Shown: positions 18,394 to 27,330, counted from the first letter of the stretch. The stretch is DNA of 64,000 bases from CAVRXZ01 sp963773035 (GCA_963773035.1 CAVYZX010000005.1:186001-250000); one strand, 5' to 3'. Notes: a model not told the origin generated them from the sequence alone. Translations and numbers: made by a program.

Positions 18394-19197
18394 ATGGCCG
18401 ACAGCCCTATTCGAACCGAGCGGCCTCCAACGATTCTCGAGTCGGCCCTGCGATTCGACCGGACACCTGCCCTGGTACTCTTGATCGTCATACCGCTGGT
18501 TTCCTGGATGTGGATCGTCGTGATGGCGCGCGACATGTACGGGCCGATGACCGGAGCCAGCGCCTGGATGATGACGGCGGTCTGGGACGGGAGGCATCTG
18601 GCGCTGCTCTGGGCCATGTGGGCCGTCATGATGATCGGCATGATGCTGCCATCGGCCACGCCGATGCTTTTGACCTACGGCGTCGTCGCGCGCCGTTCCG
18701 CGGCCGAAGCAGCCGCCGCGTCCCGTCAGATTTATGCCTTGGCAGGTGGTTACCTGGTGGTGTGGGCGTTATTCAGCCTCGGGGCCACCGTGCTGCAGCG
18801 TCTACTGGCGACGCTCCTGGTCGTCTCGTCGATGATGGAAGTGACCAGTTCTGCGGTCGGCGCCACGTTGCTGCTGGTCGCAGGCGTCTATCAGCTGACG
18901 CCGCTCAAGCTGGCTTGCTTGCGAACGTGTCAGTCGCCGTTTGGATTTCTGATGAGCCATTGGCGTACCGGGCCGGCCGGTGCATTCCGGATGGGTTTCG
19001 AACACGGGGTGCTTTGCGTCGGCTGTTGCTGGGCGCTGATGCTGCTGCTGTTTGCCGGCGGCGTCATGAATCTCGCCGTCATCGCGGCGTTGACGGCGCT
19101 CGTCGCGGTCGAAAAGCTGACGCCGTTCGGCACGCAAGGGGCGCGAATCGCCGGGGTACTCCTGATTGCCGCCGGCCTCTGGATGCTCGTGCGCTGA
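18394..19197 (+). CDS. DUF2182 integral membrane protein
   Basis: A 267-residue polytopic protein with about six or seven membrane segments. WAMWAVMMIGMMLPSATPML is the characteristic DUF2182 block. Cys-containing loops (KLACLRTCQSPF and HGVLCVGCCWALML) are the reason the family is described as metal-binding. The ATG at 18394 has AGGA 8 bases upstream. The next gene, a DUF1326 protein, follows after 44 bases. The two families often occur as neighbours, but I know of no assigned reaction. The GC content and codon use match the neighbourhood. Confidence 0.85.
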   Translation: MADSPIRTERPPTILESALRFDRTPALVLLIVIPLVSWMWIVVMARDMYGPMTGASAWMMTAVWDGRHLALLWAMWAVMMIGMMLPSATPMLLTYGVVARRSAAEAAAASRQIYALAGGYLVVWALFSLGATVLQRLLATLLVVSSMMEVTSSAVGATLLLVAGVYQLTPLKLACLRTCQSPFGFLMSHWRTGPAGAFRMGFEHGVLCVGCCWALMLLLFAGGVMNLAVIAALTALVAVEKLTPFGTQGARIAGVLLIAAGLWMLVR

Positions 19198-19241
19198 TGG
19201 ATGCATAATCAGGGCGGCTTTAACCCGCGAATGGAGACGTT

Positions 19242-19883
19242 ATGGCAGACATTCCGAAGTGGCACGTTCAGGGCGACTGGTTCGACACGTGTAATTGCAG
19301 CGTCCCGTGTCCGTGCACGTTCGCGCAGGCGCCGACCAGCGGCGAGTGCGACGGCATCCTGGCGTGGCATATCCGTACGGGAAGCTACGGTGGCGTGCGG
19401 CTGGACGGGCTCAACGTCCTGGCGCTTGGAAACTTCAAAGGGAACATCTGGGAAGGACAGGCGAAAGCGTCAATGGCGCTGTTCCTCGACGAACGCGCCG
19501 AAGAGAAACAGCGGGAAGCGTTGCAGATGATCTTCGGCGGCCACGGTGGCGGCTGGCCCGGCACGTTCGCGAATTTCATCGGCGAGGTGCGCGGGATGGA
19601 ATTCGCGCACATCGATTTTCATGTCGACGAGGACCTGGCGTCGTGGCGAGCCGAGATTCCCGGCAAGGTGAAGTCAAGTGCCGAAGCGATCGGCGGACCG
19701 ACGACACCGCCCGGAAAGCGCGTGCAGGTGTACAACGCTGGCGGTTGTGAAACAGGTCCGGGCGGCGTGGCGACCTACGGGAAATCGACGGCGGACAAAG
19801 CGGACGCGTTCGGCTTCAAGTGGGATCGCAAGGGCTGGTCGAGCAAACACATCGGATTCGACTGGTCGGGCCCCGACGCCTGA
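19242..19883 (+). CDS. DUF1326 domain protein
   Basis: A 213-residue soluble protein without signal peptide. The N-terminal WHVQGDWFDTCNCSVPCPC is the DUF1326 signature, a compact group of Cys residues (CNCSVPCPC) that could bind a metal. The rest carries FGGHGGGWPGTFANFIGEVR and ends without further Cys except GGCETG. GGAG lies 8 bases before the ATG. It probably works with the DUF2182 membrane protein just upstream. The biochemical role is unknown. Confidence 0.88.
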   Translation: MADIPKWHVQGDWFDTCNCSVPCPCTFAQAPTSGECDGILAWHIRTGSYGGVRLDGLNVLALGNFKGNIWEGQAKASMALFLDERAEEKQREALQMIFGGHGGGWPGTFANFIGEVRGMEFAHIDFHVDEDLASWRAEIPGKVKSSAEAIGGPTTPPGKRVQVYNAGGCETGPGGVATYGKSTADKADAFGFKWDRKGWSSKHIGFDWSGPDA

Positions 19884-19928
19884 GGTCGGCATCAGTTTTT
19901 GCGGATATACTCCAATCAATCCCTCCTA

Positions 19929-20015
19929 GCGGAAGTGGCGGAACTGGCAGACGCACCAGCTTGAGGGGCTGGCGCTCGCAAGAGCGTGGGGGTTCGAATC
20001 CCCCCTTCCGCACCA
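19929..20015 (+). tRNA. tRNA-Leu (GAG)
   Basis: An 87-base class II tRNA. GCGGAAG pairs with CTTCCGC, there is a long variable arm (GGCGCTCGCAAGAGCGT), the anticodon is GAG in CTTGAGG, the T-loop contains GGTTCGAATCC, the discriminator is A and CCA is encoded. Confidence 0.95.
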
Positions 20016-20230
20016 GACTTCGCTCATGGATCGAGCGAGCTTCGTCTGGGCAAGCCACAGACAATCACGCGAGCAGTGACTGGCGAAGTCTGTCCCGCCA
20101 AAGCGGCGAAGCCGCGAAGGCGGACGACCGTCGGCGCTTCGCGCCTTTACGGACTCGCGAGCCGCGCGCCACCCGAAAACCGAATAGTGTCGATACAGGC
20201 ACGCAGCGAGTGACCCGCCACTAATAACTT
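20016..20230. repeat. Palindrome-rich spacer after tRNA-Leu (REP-like)
   Basis: Directly after the tRNA is a hairpin built from CAGAC...GTCTG around GCTC...GAGC. At 20095-20123 there is a nested hairpin: CCGCC pairs with GGCGG and GCGGC-GAA-GCCGC lies inside. More CGCG-rich inverted pieces follow to about 20170. No start with a ribosome site is present. It looks like a mobile or multicopy palindromic element next to a tRNA. Confidence 0.5.
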
Positions 20231-20249
20231 GGCGCCGGACCTGTCATCC

Positions 20250-21563
20250 TTACGGCGCCTGGACGATCCCCTCACGCTGTCCGTCGGACGTGTACTGGCT
20301 GCTTGGCGAATCGAGCGGAGCGGTTCCAGCCCGATCAGCGTCGAGGTGGAGAAACTGACGGATGTCGCTGGCCTGAAACCCCGTCTGGTAGTAGCGGGCG
20401 GCAACTCCGGCGACGTGCGGTGAGGCCATGCTGGTGCCGGACATCCGCGTCGTCCCTCCACCGAGGCGGGTGGACAGGATTCCGACGGAACTGATGAAGC
20501 AGCCCCGGCTGACGTTCTCCTGCTCCTCTCCGGGCGCGGAGACGATCACACCGGTCCCGTCGGTCGTGAAGTAGGACGCGGTATCGGCCGCGACAGGAGA
20601 ACTGAGGAAGCGACATTGGTTCGTGCCCGCCAACGCAGTGGTGCTTGCGACGGCGATGACCTCAGGATAGGCAGCAGGAATCTGGCTGCTCACGTCGACG
20701 GTCGGATCGTTGCCCGCCGCCACCACGACCGTCACACCGGCGCCTTCGAGCTTCTTGATCAGATCGTGCATGGCCTCATTGTCGTCGACTGCGCCAGGTC
20801 GACCGAGGCTCATGTTCACGACCTTGATAGCCGGGACGACCATCGCGTGATTGTCGAGCACCCATTCGAGGCCCGACATGACGTTCGCGTCTGAACCGCT
20901 GCCGGTGCTGTCGAGCACTTTGACGCAATAGATCGTCGCCTTCGGCGCCACGCCGATGACATCGGCCGCGTTGTCGCGGGCCGCGATGATGCCCGCGACA
21001 TGTGTTCCGTGGCCCTCGTCGTCCTGGCAGGACGGCGCTTCAAACGCGTTGAACGCGTCGACGGTGCCCGCCAGATCAGGATGTACGAGATCGACACCGG
21101 TATCGATCACCGCAACGCCGACTCCGAGGCCATTCGAGTCGTTGGTCGGACGGCCAACTCGAGCGACGCCAGCGGGAACGACCTGCGTCGTCCCTCCGCC
21201 GCCGCCTCCCGGCTTGCCTTTTCCGTTCTGGTACGCGAAGACCGGACGATTCGGAACAACGGCTCGCACGAACGGATTGTTCACAAGCGCGGTCAGGGCA
21301 TTCGCATTCGGCACTCTGACTGCCGCAGCGTTGACGCGGCCGAAGTTCACGCCGAGCGCGGCGCCGGCCCCGTGTATCACCGCAGCTCGGTCTGCGGCAC
21401 TAGTGCCTTCATGGAACTGCACGATGTAATTCTCGGAAACCTGGGCAAGTGCGACGCCACCAGTCCCCAGCATCACCAGGAGAACCGCTGCGATGAGACG
21501 CCACACCGACGTGTCCGGCGACCAGGAACGCCTAACGACAGAATCCAGGCTAGCGATTGCCAT
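20250..21563 (-). CDS. Secreted subtilisin-family (S8) serine protease
   Basis: A 437-residue preproenzyme. A signal peptide spans residues 1-40 (ends GTGGVALA). An I9-like propeptide begins ENYIVQFHEGTSAADRA. The catalytic domain has Asp154 in AVIDTGVDLVHPDL, His185 in DDEGHGTHVAGI, oxyanion Asn285 in VAAGNDP and Ser378 in RMSGTSMASPHVAGV. A Gly-rich linker at about residues 113-124 joins propeptide and catalytic domain. The ATG at 21563 has GGAG 9 bases upstream; the in-frame codon at 21605 adds residues not fitting a signal peptide. No C-terminal sorting domain is seen, so it is likely released to the periplasm or medium. Confidence 0.92.
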   Translation of the reverse strand: MAIASLDSVVRRSWSPDTSVWRLIAAVLLVMLGTGGVALAQVSENYIVQFHEGTSAADRAAVIHGAGAALGVNFGRVNAAAVRVPNANALTALVNNPFVRAVVPNRPVFAYQNGKGKPGGGGGGTTQVVPAGVARVGRPTNDSNGLGVGVAVIDTGVDLVHPDLAGTVDAFNAFEAPSCQDDEGHGTHVAGIIAARDNAADVIGVAPKATIYCVKVLDSTGSGSDANVMSGLEWVLDNHAMVVPAIKVVNMSLGRPGAVDDNEAMHDLIKKLEGAGVTVVVAAGNDPTVDVSSQIPAAYPEVIAVASTTALAGTNQCRFLSSPVAADTASYFTTDGTGVIVSAPGEEQENVSRGCFISSVGILSTRLGGGTTRMSGTSMASPHVAGVAARYYQTGFQASDIRQFLHLDADRAGTAPLDSPSSQYTSDGQREGIVQAP

Positions 21564-22064
21564 TTTGTAAGTTCTCCTACAGTCGATCAAACAGTCCATT
21601 TCCATAGGGACTTCTGTCAGCTTTTCAGATTGAAAGGCGACTTAGGGCGCGCAGTTTCCCGCCATCTCTATCGACCTCAGCAAAACGGTCGCCATGGCCT
21701 CGCGCCTGCCGTTGAGACTTGACTCGATTTCGCGCGCATGAGCGTGCTACTTCGCCGACATCAAGGAGGGCATCGCGAATGTGCGGTGCTGACACGACCC
21801 GCACGGAACGCGCCGCAGGCCGAGCCTGCCCGGATCCGGCAATTTGAGAGGCAACTCGGATCCCAATCCCGGGAGGGCGTAATCGGCGCCTACGCCGTGG
21901 TGGGAGCCTCGGCGATATCCGGCCGCGACTTCAACGACGGTGTTTCTTTGATTCCAGTTCGCGGGCACGAAGCTGCGCCCCGGTGACTGCCACGACGAAT
22001 TGGCCGTCGGTGCGATAGTCGGACGTTCACGGTCACTCGAGCGCCAATCGGGTAAAATGCCGGC
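21564..22064. other. Intergenic DNA, no supportable gene
   Basis: This 500-base gap lies between the divergent subtilisin gene and the kinase relics. An open frame at 21738-21986 lacks a ribosome site and has no recognisable content. I see no tRNA, terminator or repeat. Confidence 0.45.
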
Positions 22065-22220
22065 GCGGCATTGCTCTGGCTCCCAGCACCAGACTCGGCC
22101 CCTATGAAATCAGCGCGCAATATCGCGACCATCCACGGCCTCGAAAAGGCCGATGGCGTCGGCGCGCTCGTGATGGAGTTGGTCGAAGGGCCCACGCTCG
22201 CCGGTCTTCGATGGCCCGTT
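22065..22220 (+). pseudogene. Ser/Thr kinase relic with internal deletion
   Basis: One frame reads LAPSTRLGPYEISA, the start of the Pkn-type kinase domain. After a frame change it continues directly with NIATIHGLEKADGVGALVME and LVEGPTLAG, the hinge region that normally lies about 65 residues later. The glycine loop, lysine strand and helix C are missing, and the frame stops at about 22220. It is a deleted kinase copy immediately before another kinase gene. Confidence 0.65.
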
Positions 22221-22230
22221 TGAAGCTCCT

Positions 22231-22980
22231 ATGACCCTGGCTCGGGGCGCGAAACTGGGTCCGTACGAAATCCTGTCGCTCATCGGTGTCGGCGGGATGG
22301 GCGAGGTCTACAAAGCGCGGGATACGCGACTGGAGCGATCGGTTGCGATCAAACTGCTGCACACGGAATTGGCTGAACGGGCGGATCGCCGTGCGCGGTT
22401 CGAGTCCGAAGCGCGCGCGATCTCCGCCCTCAGTCACCCACACATCTGCACGCTGTTCGATATAGGCAATCAGAGCGACCGGGCGTACCTCGTGATGGAG
22501 TTTCTCGAGGGCGAAACGCTCGATGATCGGCTCACTCGAGGCCCTTTACCACCGAGCGATGTGCTCCGCTACGCGGTGCAGATCGCCGATGCGATCGCCC
22601 ATGCACACCTCTTTCACATCGTGCATCGCGACGTGAAACCGAGCAACGTGATGCTGACCTCGTCCGGCGCAATGTTGCTCGACTTCGGCCTGGCCCAGGG
22701 CCCCGTGCTCGCGTCGGCCACTGCTTCCTCGTCCACGGCCTCATTCGAACACCGAAAGCTGACGGCGGAAGGGGCGCTGATTGGGACCATTGAGTACATG
22801 GCACCCGAGCAGCTTGAAGGAAAGGCGTCGGATGCACGCACCGATGTCTTCGCGTTCGGTACACTCGTGTACGAGTGTCTTCGCGTTCGGTACACTCGTG
22901 TACGAGATGGCCACAGGGCGCAAGGCGTTTGTCGGTGATAGCCAGGCCAGCCTTATCGCGTCGATTCTGACTGGTCGCGC
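22231..22980 (+). pseudogene. Ser/Thr protein kinase, broken by a 31-bp tandem duplication and truncated
   Basis: The N-terminal kinase domain is intact: LGPYEILSLIGVGGMGEVYK, VAIKLLHTEL, HIVHRDVKPSNVML, LLDFGLA and IEYMAPEQLEGKASDARTDV. Then 22845-22875 is repeated exactly at 22876-22906. Since 31 is not a multiple of three, the frame is lost. In the restored frame the kinase continues YEMATGRKAFVGDSQASLIA and then ends abruptly at about 22980, where the sequence becomes the reverse strand of the winged-helix/FHA gene. The C-lobe end and any propeller are gone. Without the duplication it would still be truncated. Confidence 0.8.
22845..22906 (+). repeat. Exact 31-bp tandem duplication inside a kinase gene
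   Basis: Two adjacent identical 31-base units (22845-22875 and 22876-22906) encode the DVFAFGTLVYE region of the kinase. The unit contains GTACACTCGTGTAC, itself partly palindromic, which could favour slippage. Confidence 0.9.
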
Positions 22981-22983
22981 GAC

Positions 22984-23644
22984 TCACTCGTCCGCCCCAC
23001 CCCATGTAGCCGTCGTTTTCTTCGGCGACGTCATCCGAAAGCGGAAGACGACGGAGCCGATTCGGACCTCGTCACCGTCCTTGAGGCGCATGGCCGACGA
23101 CACCGGCTCTCCGCTGAGGAATGTCCCATTCTTGCTCCCTCAGATCGTCGAGCAAGGCCTCCGCGCCGCGAATGGAAATACACGCGTGACGACGCGACAC
23201 CGTCGGCGAATCGACCTGAATGCCGCCTTCATCCCGTCCTAGGATGTTGTCGCCGGGCTGCAGCGGCAAGCGGCGGCCATCCGCGACGAGCCAGCAGAAC
23301 GTCGCCTGGTCGGCGCTCGGCAGCGCCGATGCCGATACCTCGACGGCCTCACCGCAGAACGCGTAGCCGAATCGATGTGCCGTTCGAATGAACCGGGGAC
23401 TCTGCGCGGCGTCACCGAGCGCTTCACGGACTTCGGCAACGAGGCTCGCCAAATTGCCGTCCGAGACGAACGTCGCGGGCCAGAGCCGTTCATGCAGCTC
23501 ACGCTTCGAAAGCGCCCGCGGACGATCGTGGATGAGAATGCGCAATAGCTCGAAGGCCTTTGGCGACAGATGAACCTCGGCGCTGCCGTGCAGTAGCTGC
23601 CTGGTGGCTGGGTCGAACGTCAGATCGCCGAGGCGGAGCCTCAT
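22984..23644 (-). pseudogene. Winged-helix transcription factor with FHA domain, frameshifted
   Basis: From the ATG at 23644 (GAGGGG upstream), residues 1-105 are an OmpR/CadC-type winged helix (LRLGDLTFDPATRQLL, ALSKRELHERLWPATFVSDG, RFIRTAHRFGYAF). An FHA domain follows (NILGRDEGGIQVDSPTVSRR with HACI). An extra base at about 23140 breaks the frame, giving a stop at 23072. Removing it restores the canonical FHA end GSKNGTFLSGEPVSSAMRLK and RIGSVVFRFRM to a stop at 22984. It is either a recent inactivation or a sequence error. Such proteins are typical partners of Pkn kinases, which phosphorylate the FHA ligand; the kinase relic converges on it. Confidence 0.75.
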
Positions 23645-23742
23645 GGGTCCCCTCATCCTAAACCCATGGAACACACATGACTTTCCCAAGACTTCGTGCG
23701 GGCACCGCCTCCATAGTGGCGCCGTACAGGAGGAGGCTTCTC

Positions 23743-24240
23743 ATGATGCGTCTGATCGCCGCCTTGGGCTCCATCTTGCTCGTGGCGGGATGCGACTCGG
23801 GCCTGCCCACGGCCCCCACGACCGTTCAGCCCACCCCCAGCACGCCGTCGGGAGGCAGTGGCAGAGGCAGTGGTGGTCCTGACTTGATCGAAGGCATGAC
23901 GATCTCCGCCGGCACCACGACGGAGGGAACGATAGCCGCGGTTGCCCCTGGCTGCTACCAAGTCTGGGACGCGTCCGGTCGGTGCGGCCAGTTTGACATC
24001 ACTCCCGCGACCGGCGGGACGCTGCTCGTGGACGTGACGTGGACCGGGTCCTCTCGTGGCGTCCTCGAGCCTGATCTTTTCCTGGGATCAGCTGACGGCA
24101 TGTGGGTCTGGAGCGAAGCTGGCTGGCCGCACAAACAGGGCACGCTGCTTGTCAAGAGCGGCCTGACCTACCACATTGTGGTCATTTCCTACGGCCCGTT
24201 CCCGGACACCTTCGCAGTCACCGCCGACGTGCAGCCGTGA
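23743..24240 (+). CDS. Lipoprotein of unknown function
   Basis: 165 residues. ATG 23743 follows a strong GGAGGAGG site. The signal peptide MMRLIAALGSILLVAGC ends in a lipobox (LVAGC), so it is lipidated. A Ser/Gly/Pro linker (residues 25-45) leads to a small beta-rich domain with CYQVWDASGRCGQFDITPA, the two Cys possibly forming a disulfide, and a C-terminal stretch ending TFAVTADVQP. This resembles pre-peptidase C-terminal-like sandwich modules, but I cannot assign it firmly. Confidence 0.7.
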   Translation: MMRLIAALGSILLVAGCDSGLPTAPTTVQPTPSTPSGGSGRGSGGPDLIEGMTISAGTTTEGTIAAVAPGCYQVWDASGRCGQFDITPATGGTLLVDVTWTGSSRGVLEPDLFLGSADGMWVWSEAGWPHKQGTLLVKSGLTYHIVVISYGPFPDTFAVTADVQP

Positions 24241-24299
24241 CGCCATGAATGGAGGCTTCGCACGCGGTTGTGAGTGCCGACGGCAGCAGCGCTCCCACG

Positions 24300-25091
24300 C
24301 TATTTCTCGGGCCGATCCATCGACTGCCGCACATCGATAAGGGCCTGCTGGCTCACGGTCAGGGTCCCTTCCTGCGGGCGGTCCAGATCCGCGATCAGCG
24401 CGATGACCGCGGAAAAGGTGACGGCCACGACAATGACGGCGAGCGACCGGATCGTGCCCACCAGCCCTGCGTGATAGCCCATGGCGGCCAGTGACAGCGT
24501 GGCGATCGTCAGCAGAGCCACCCAGATGGCGCCCGGGATGCGGTTCCTCAAAGCGGCGGTTACTCGTTTCGCATGGAGGTCAATCACCTCATTGAGCGAC
24601 TCGACGAAGAGCCCCACGACAATCGAGTCGGGGTGCTGGAGCCCGACCGCTGTCGCTGCCGACCACAACTGGCCCTGTATGTCTTCCGACATCCGAATCG
24701 CCTCTGCCACTCGGCCGGACCGGACGGCTTCGAGGCGAGCATCCACGTAGGACCGGAGAAGGGCGCGAATCTCGTCGCGCCTCTCCGGGAGCATCGCCGT
24801 GCGTAGATAGGTCGTCCCAATCGCGTTGGCCTCGTCGAGCACCAGTTGTTTCCGGGTGTCGAAGCGCGACGCCGCCATCCCGAACGTGAACGCCAGCATG
24901 AACGCCAGCAGCCCCAGCATGGCTCCAACCATCGCACCGACAGGCGCCTCCTTCTCGCGACCTGGTTGGCGGTGCCGGTAACCTCCCAGTCGGTAGCCGC
25001 CCTCAATGGCTGCCAGGACGAGCACAACGACGGTGAGGAACAAGCCCCATAGCGGGAGCACGTCGAGGACGGTCGTGTATTGCGTCACCAT
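24300..25091 (-). CDS. DUF4239 membrane protein
   Basis: 263 residues. Two membrane segments lie at the N-terminus (about residues 12-30 and 52-72), then a cytoplasmic or periplasmic helical part starting ASRFDTRKQLVLDEANAIGT. Two membrane segments at the C-terminus (about 188-235) complete the bestrophin-like layout of the DUF4239 family. The function of the family is not established. The ATG is at 25091. No operon partner is obvious. Confidence 0.75.
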   Translation of the reverse strand: MVTQYTTVLDVLPLWGLFLTVVVLVLAAIEGGYRLGGYRHRQPGREKEAPVGAMVGAMLGLLAFMLAFTFGMAASRFDTRKQLVLDEANAIGTTYLRTAMLPERRDEIRALLRSYVDARLEAVRSGRVAEAIRMSEDIQGQLWSAATAVGLQHPDSIVVGLFVESLNEVIDLHAKRVTAALRNRIPGAIWVALLTIATLSLAAMGYHAGLVGTIRSLAVIVVAVTFSAVIALIADLDRPQEGTLTVSQQALIDVRQSMDRPEK

Positions 25092-25332
25092 GATGCGCGG
25101 ATGTTATACCTTCGCCGTTTCATTCACCCTCAGGATGTCAGGCCGCCGGTGAAAGGCGGATTTCGACCAGCTTGAGGGGCGGCTGCACGATCGCAATTGT
25201 CTAGACGCCTCGCCGAGCGGGTTGTACAGTCACCATCACCTTCTCTGGCCTCAGTGAAAGCTGCTGCGATCTTCCGATGATGCCAGTCGGTCGCAGTCTC
25301 TGCTCATACGCCATCAACAAAGCGAGGATGAC

Positions 25333-25710
25333 ATGTCCGGTAGCGGAACGCCTGAGCAAGTGCTCAAATCGATCGTTGACGGAATCAACGCTGGAAATCT
25401 CGACGCTCTCATGCCTCTATATGAGCCCGAAGCTGCTTTTGCGGCGCAGCCTGGGAGCCTTGCTCACGGCTTGTCGGGAGTCCGTCAATCACTAGCCGCT
25501 TTCATTGGCATGAAGGGCACGCTCGATCTCAAAGTGACAAGGGTCCTTGAGGCAAGTGATCTGGCTCTCGTCGCCGGGGTCTGGTCATTCACAGGAACCG
25601 GGCCAGACGGCGCACCGGTGACACTGACGGGACACAACGCCGATGTTCTGCGTCGTCAAGCAGACGGCTCCTGGCGCTTCGTGATCGACAATCCCTGGGG
25701 AACGGCTTGA
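25333..25710 (+). CDS. SnoaL-like/ketosteroid isomerase-fold small protein
   Basis: 125 residues, an NTF2-like cone. It starts TPEQVLKSIVDGINAGNLDA and LMPLYEPEAAF, and ends ADVLRRQADGSWRFVIDNPW, the usual end of this fold. GAGGA precedes the ATG. These proteins can be isomerases, hydrolases or ligand-binding modules; no catalytic residue set is diagnostic here. A partial copy of its centre lies just downstream at 25747-25800. Confidence 0.8.
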   Translation: MSGSGTPEQVLKSIVDGINAGNLDALMPLYEPEAAFAAQPGSLAHGLSGVRQSLAAFIGMKGTLDLKVTRVLEASDLALVAGVWSFTGTGPDGAPVTLTGHNADVLRRQADGSWRFVIDNPWGTA

Positions 25711-25746
25711 TTACTTGAGTGCGGCCCCTTGGCCCACGAAGATGGG

Positions 25747-25800
25747 ATCGCGCCCTCATCGTTGGGGTCTGGTCATTCAAGGGAACCGGGCCGGACCGTG
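25747..25800 (+). pseudogene. Fragment of a SnoaL-like paralogue
   Basis: A frame reading ALIVGVWSFKGTGPD copies ALVAGVWSFTGTGPD from the preceding gene (about 25565-25610), with about 85-90 percent DNA identity over some 35 bases. Flanking sequence is not similar, so only a shard of a second copy remains. It lies between the intact gene and the MFS gene. Confidence 0.6.
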
Positions 25801-25810
25801 CTTTCGCACG

Positions 25811-27127
25811 TCACTCGCTGCGTCCGTGACTGCTGATAGTCTGCTGCGCCACACTCAATTTGAAAGGCTGGACCGAGACCGATTCATCGGGAGGCTTCTC
25901 TGCAAACAGCTCGAGGGTAGGGTCCACTTGCAGCCACAGCAACGCCCCAAGAGAGAGCATCGCCACCATGGGGATGAACGGCGCGTTGTAGTTGCCGAAA
26001 TAGCCCACCATGTAACCAAAGACAACTGCGGAAAGGGCTGACGCGGCGTTGGCCGCTGTGTTCATGAAGCCAAAGAGCGCGCCGGCATTCTTGCGTCCGA
26101 CGTCGAGGCAAAGGGCACAGAGGGTCGGTTGCTGAAACAGGACTCCTGCGTACGCAAAAGAAAGGAACACGAGCGCCAGGTTACCGCTTGGCGCGAAGAT
26201 CGCCGCGGTCAGGGACAGCGCCGCCGCGCTGAGTCCCGCTACGCCGAGCCAGCGGCGGCCGTTGCGCAGGCCATGGCGTCCCACCATCCAATCACCCGCG
26301 AAGCCACCCAACCCGTTCGCCGTGGCCCCGACGACGTAGGTGAGCGAAGACAGCACGAGTGCTGCTTCCGTGAATCCGCGGCCCTTCACGAGATACGTTT
26401 GTAGCCACGACTGGAAGAATCCCAACACATACACATAACAGGCGCCGATGGCCGCAATGCGCCATACCGCCGGAATGCGCAAGGCCGCGGCCCAAGGCAT
26501 GCTGTGGTGTTGCGGACCGGGAGCGGAACCGATTTCGCGTAGTTCGGCCCTGGTGACTCCGGCCTTCTCATGTGGCGAATCCCGAAACCACGTGTACCAA
26601 GCGAGGCTCCACACCACTCCAAGAAGGCCGAACACGAAGAAGGGTGCCCGCCAACCGTACCGAATTTGAATCGGCACGACGAGCAGCGGCGAGAAGGCGG
26701 CGCCGACCTGACCCGTCATCCACACGATGCCCCAGGCCCGCGTGCGCCTGGTAACCGGGATCCAGCGAGCGATGACCGCGGAGGCATTGGGATAAGCGCC
26801 TGCCTCGCCGGCTCCGAAACAAAACCGCACCAGCAGCAAAACGTAATAGCTCGATACCGCCCCCGTGAGTGCGGTGAAGGCGGACCACCAGGCGACGACG
26901 CGCGTGAGGACGCGGCGCGGTCCGATGCGATCTCCCAAGGCGCCGGTCGGTATTTCGAATGCGCTGTAGGACAGAAAGAAAACGCTGGTGACCCAGCCCC
27001 AGGCTTCGGGGCTGATATTGAGGGCGTCCTGCATGCGCGGGCCGGCAACGGCGATGCAGACGCGGTCCAGATAGGTGATAACGGAGAGCAGCGACAGCAT
27101 GCCGAGCACTCGGTGTTGATACTTCAC
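25811..27127 (-). CDS. MFS transporter, anion:cation symporter type
   Basis: 438 residues with 12 predicted membrane segments. The N-terminus LSVITYLDRVCIAVAGPRMQ and the loop GDRIGPRRVLTRVVAWWSAF fit the ACS branch, which imports organic anions such as hexuronates or tartrate with protons or sodium. RFCFGAGEAGAYPNASAVIA is another ACS block. The start is a GTG at 27127 with GGAGG 5 bases upstream. No catabolic genes are adjacent, so the substrate cannot be inferred. Confidence 0.88.
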   Translation of the reverse strand: MKYQHRVLGMLSLLSVITYLDRVCIAVAGPRMQDALNISPEAWGWVTSVFFLSYSAFEIPTGALGDRIGPRRVLTRVVAWWSAFTALTGAVSSYYVLLLVRFCFGAGEAGAYPNASAVIARWIPVTRRTRAWGIVWMTGQVGAAFSPLLVVPIQIRYGWRAPFFVFGLLGVVWSLAWYTWFRDSPHEKAGVTRAELREIGSAPGPQHHSMPWAAALRIPAVWRIAAIGACYVYVLGFFQSWLQTYLVKGRGFTEAALVLSSLTYVVGATANGLGGFAGDWMVGRHGLRNGRRWLGVAGLSAAALSLTAAIFAPSGNLALVFLSFAYAGVLFQQPTLCALCLDVGRKNAGALFGFMNTAANAASALSAVVFGYMVGYFGNYNAPFIPMVAMLSLGALLWLQVDPTLELFAEKPPDESVSVQPFKLSVAQQTISSHGRSE

Positions 27128-27330
27128 GAAACCTCCAAGTGCCGGGCCGGGAACGACTCGCCGTGTAGCTGGTTCGACGCTGCTGCGCGAGTATATACCC
27201 CAGGATCTCTCTTCAATCTTCCTGGCAAGCCGTGTGCGAATAAAGTCGTCGCGGGCGTGTGCTCCAGCACGCTCCTGCCAAAGATCCGTCAGGAGGATTC
27301 ACATCCCTCCTCACAGACTCCGGATTTTCA

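Noticed and set aside
19816..20064. Minus-strand open frame across tRNA-Leu
   Set aside because: Its core GGFEPPRSCERQPLKL is the well-known false translation of the tRNA-Leu antisense strand.
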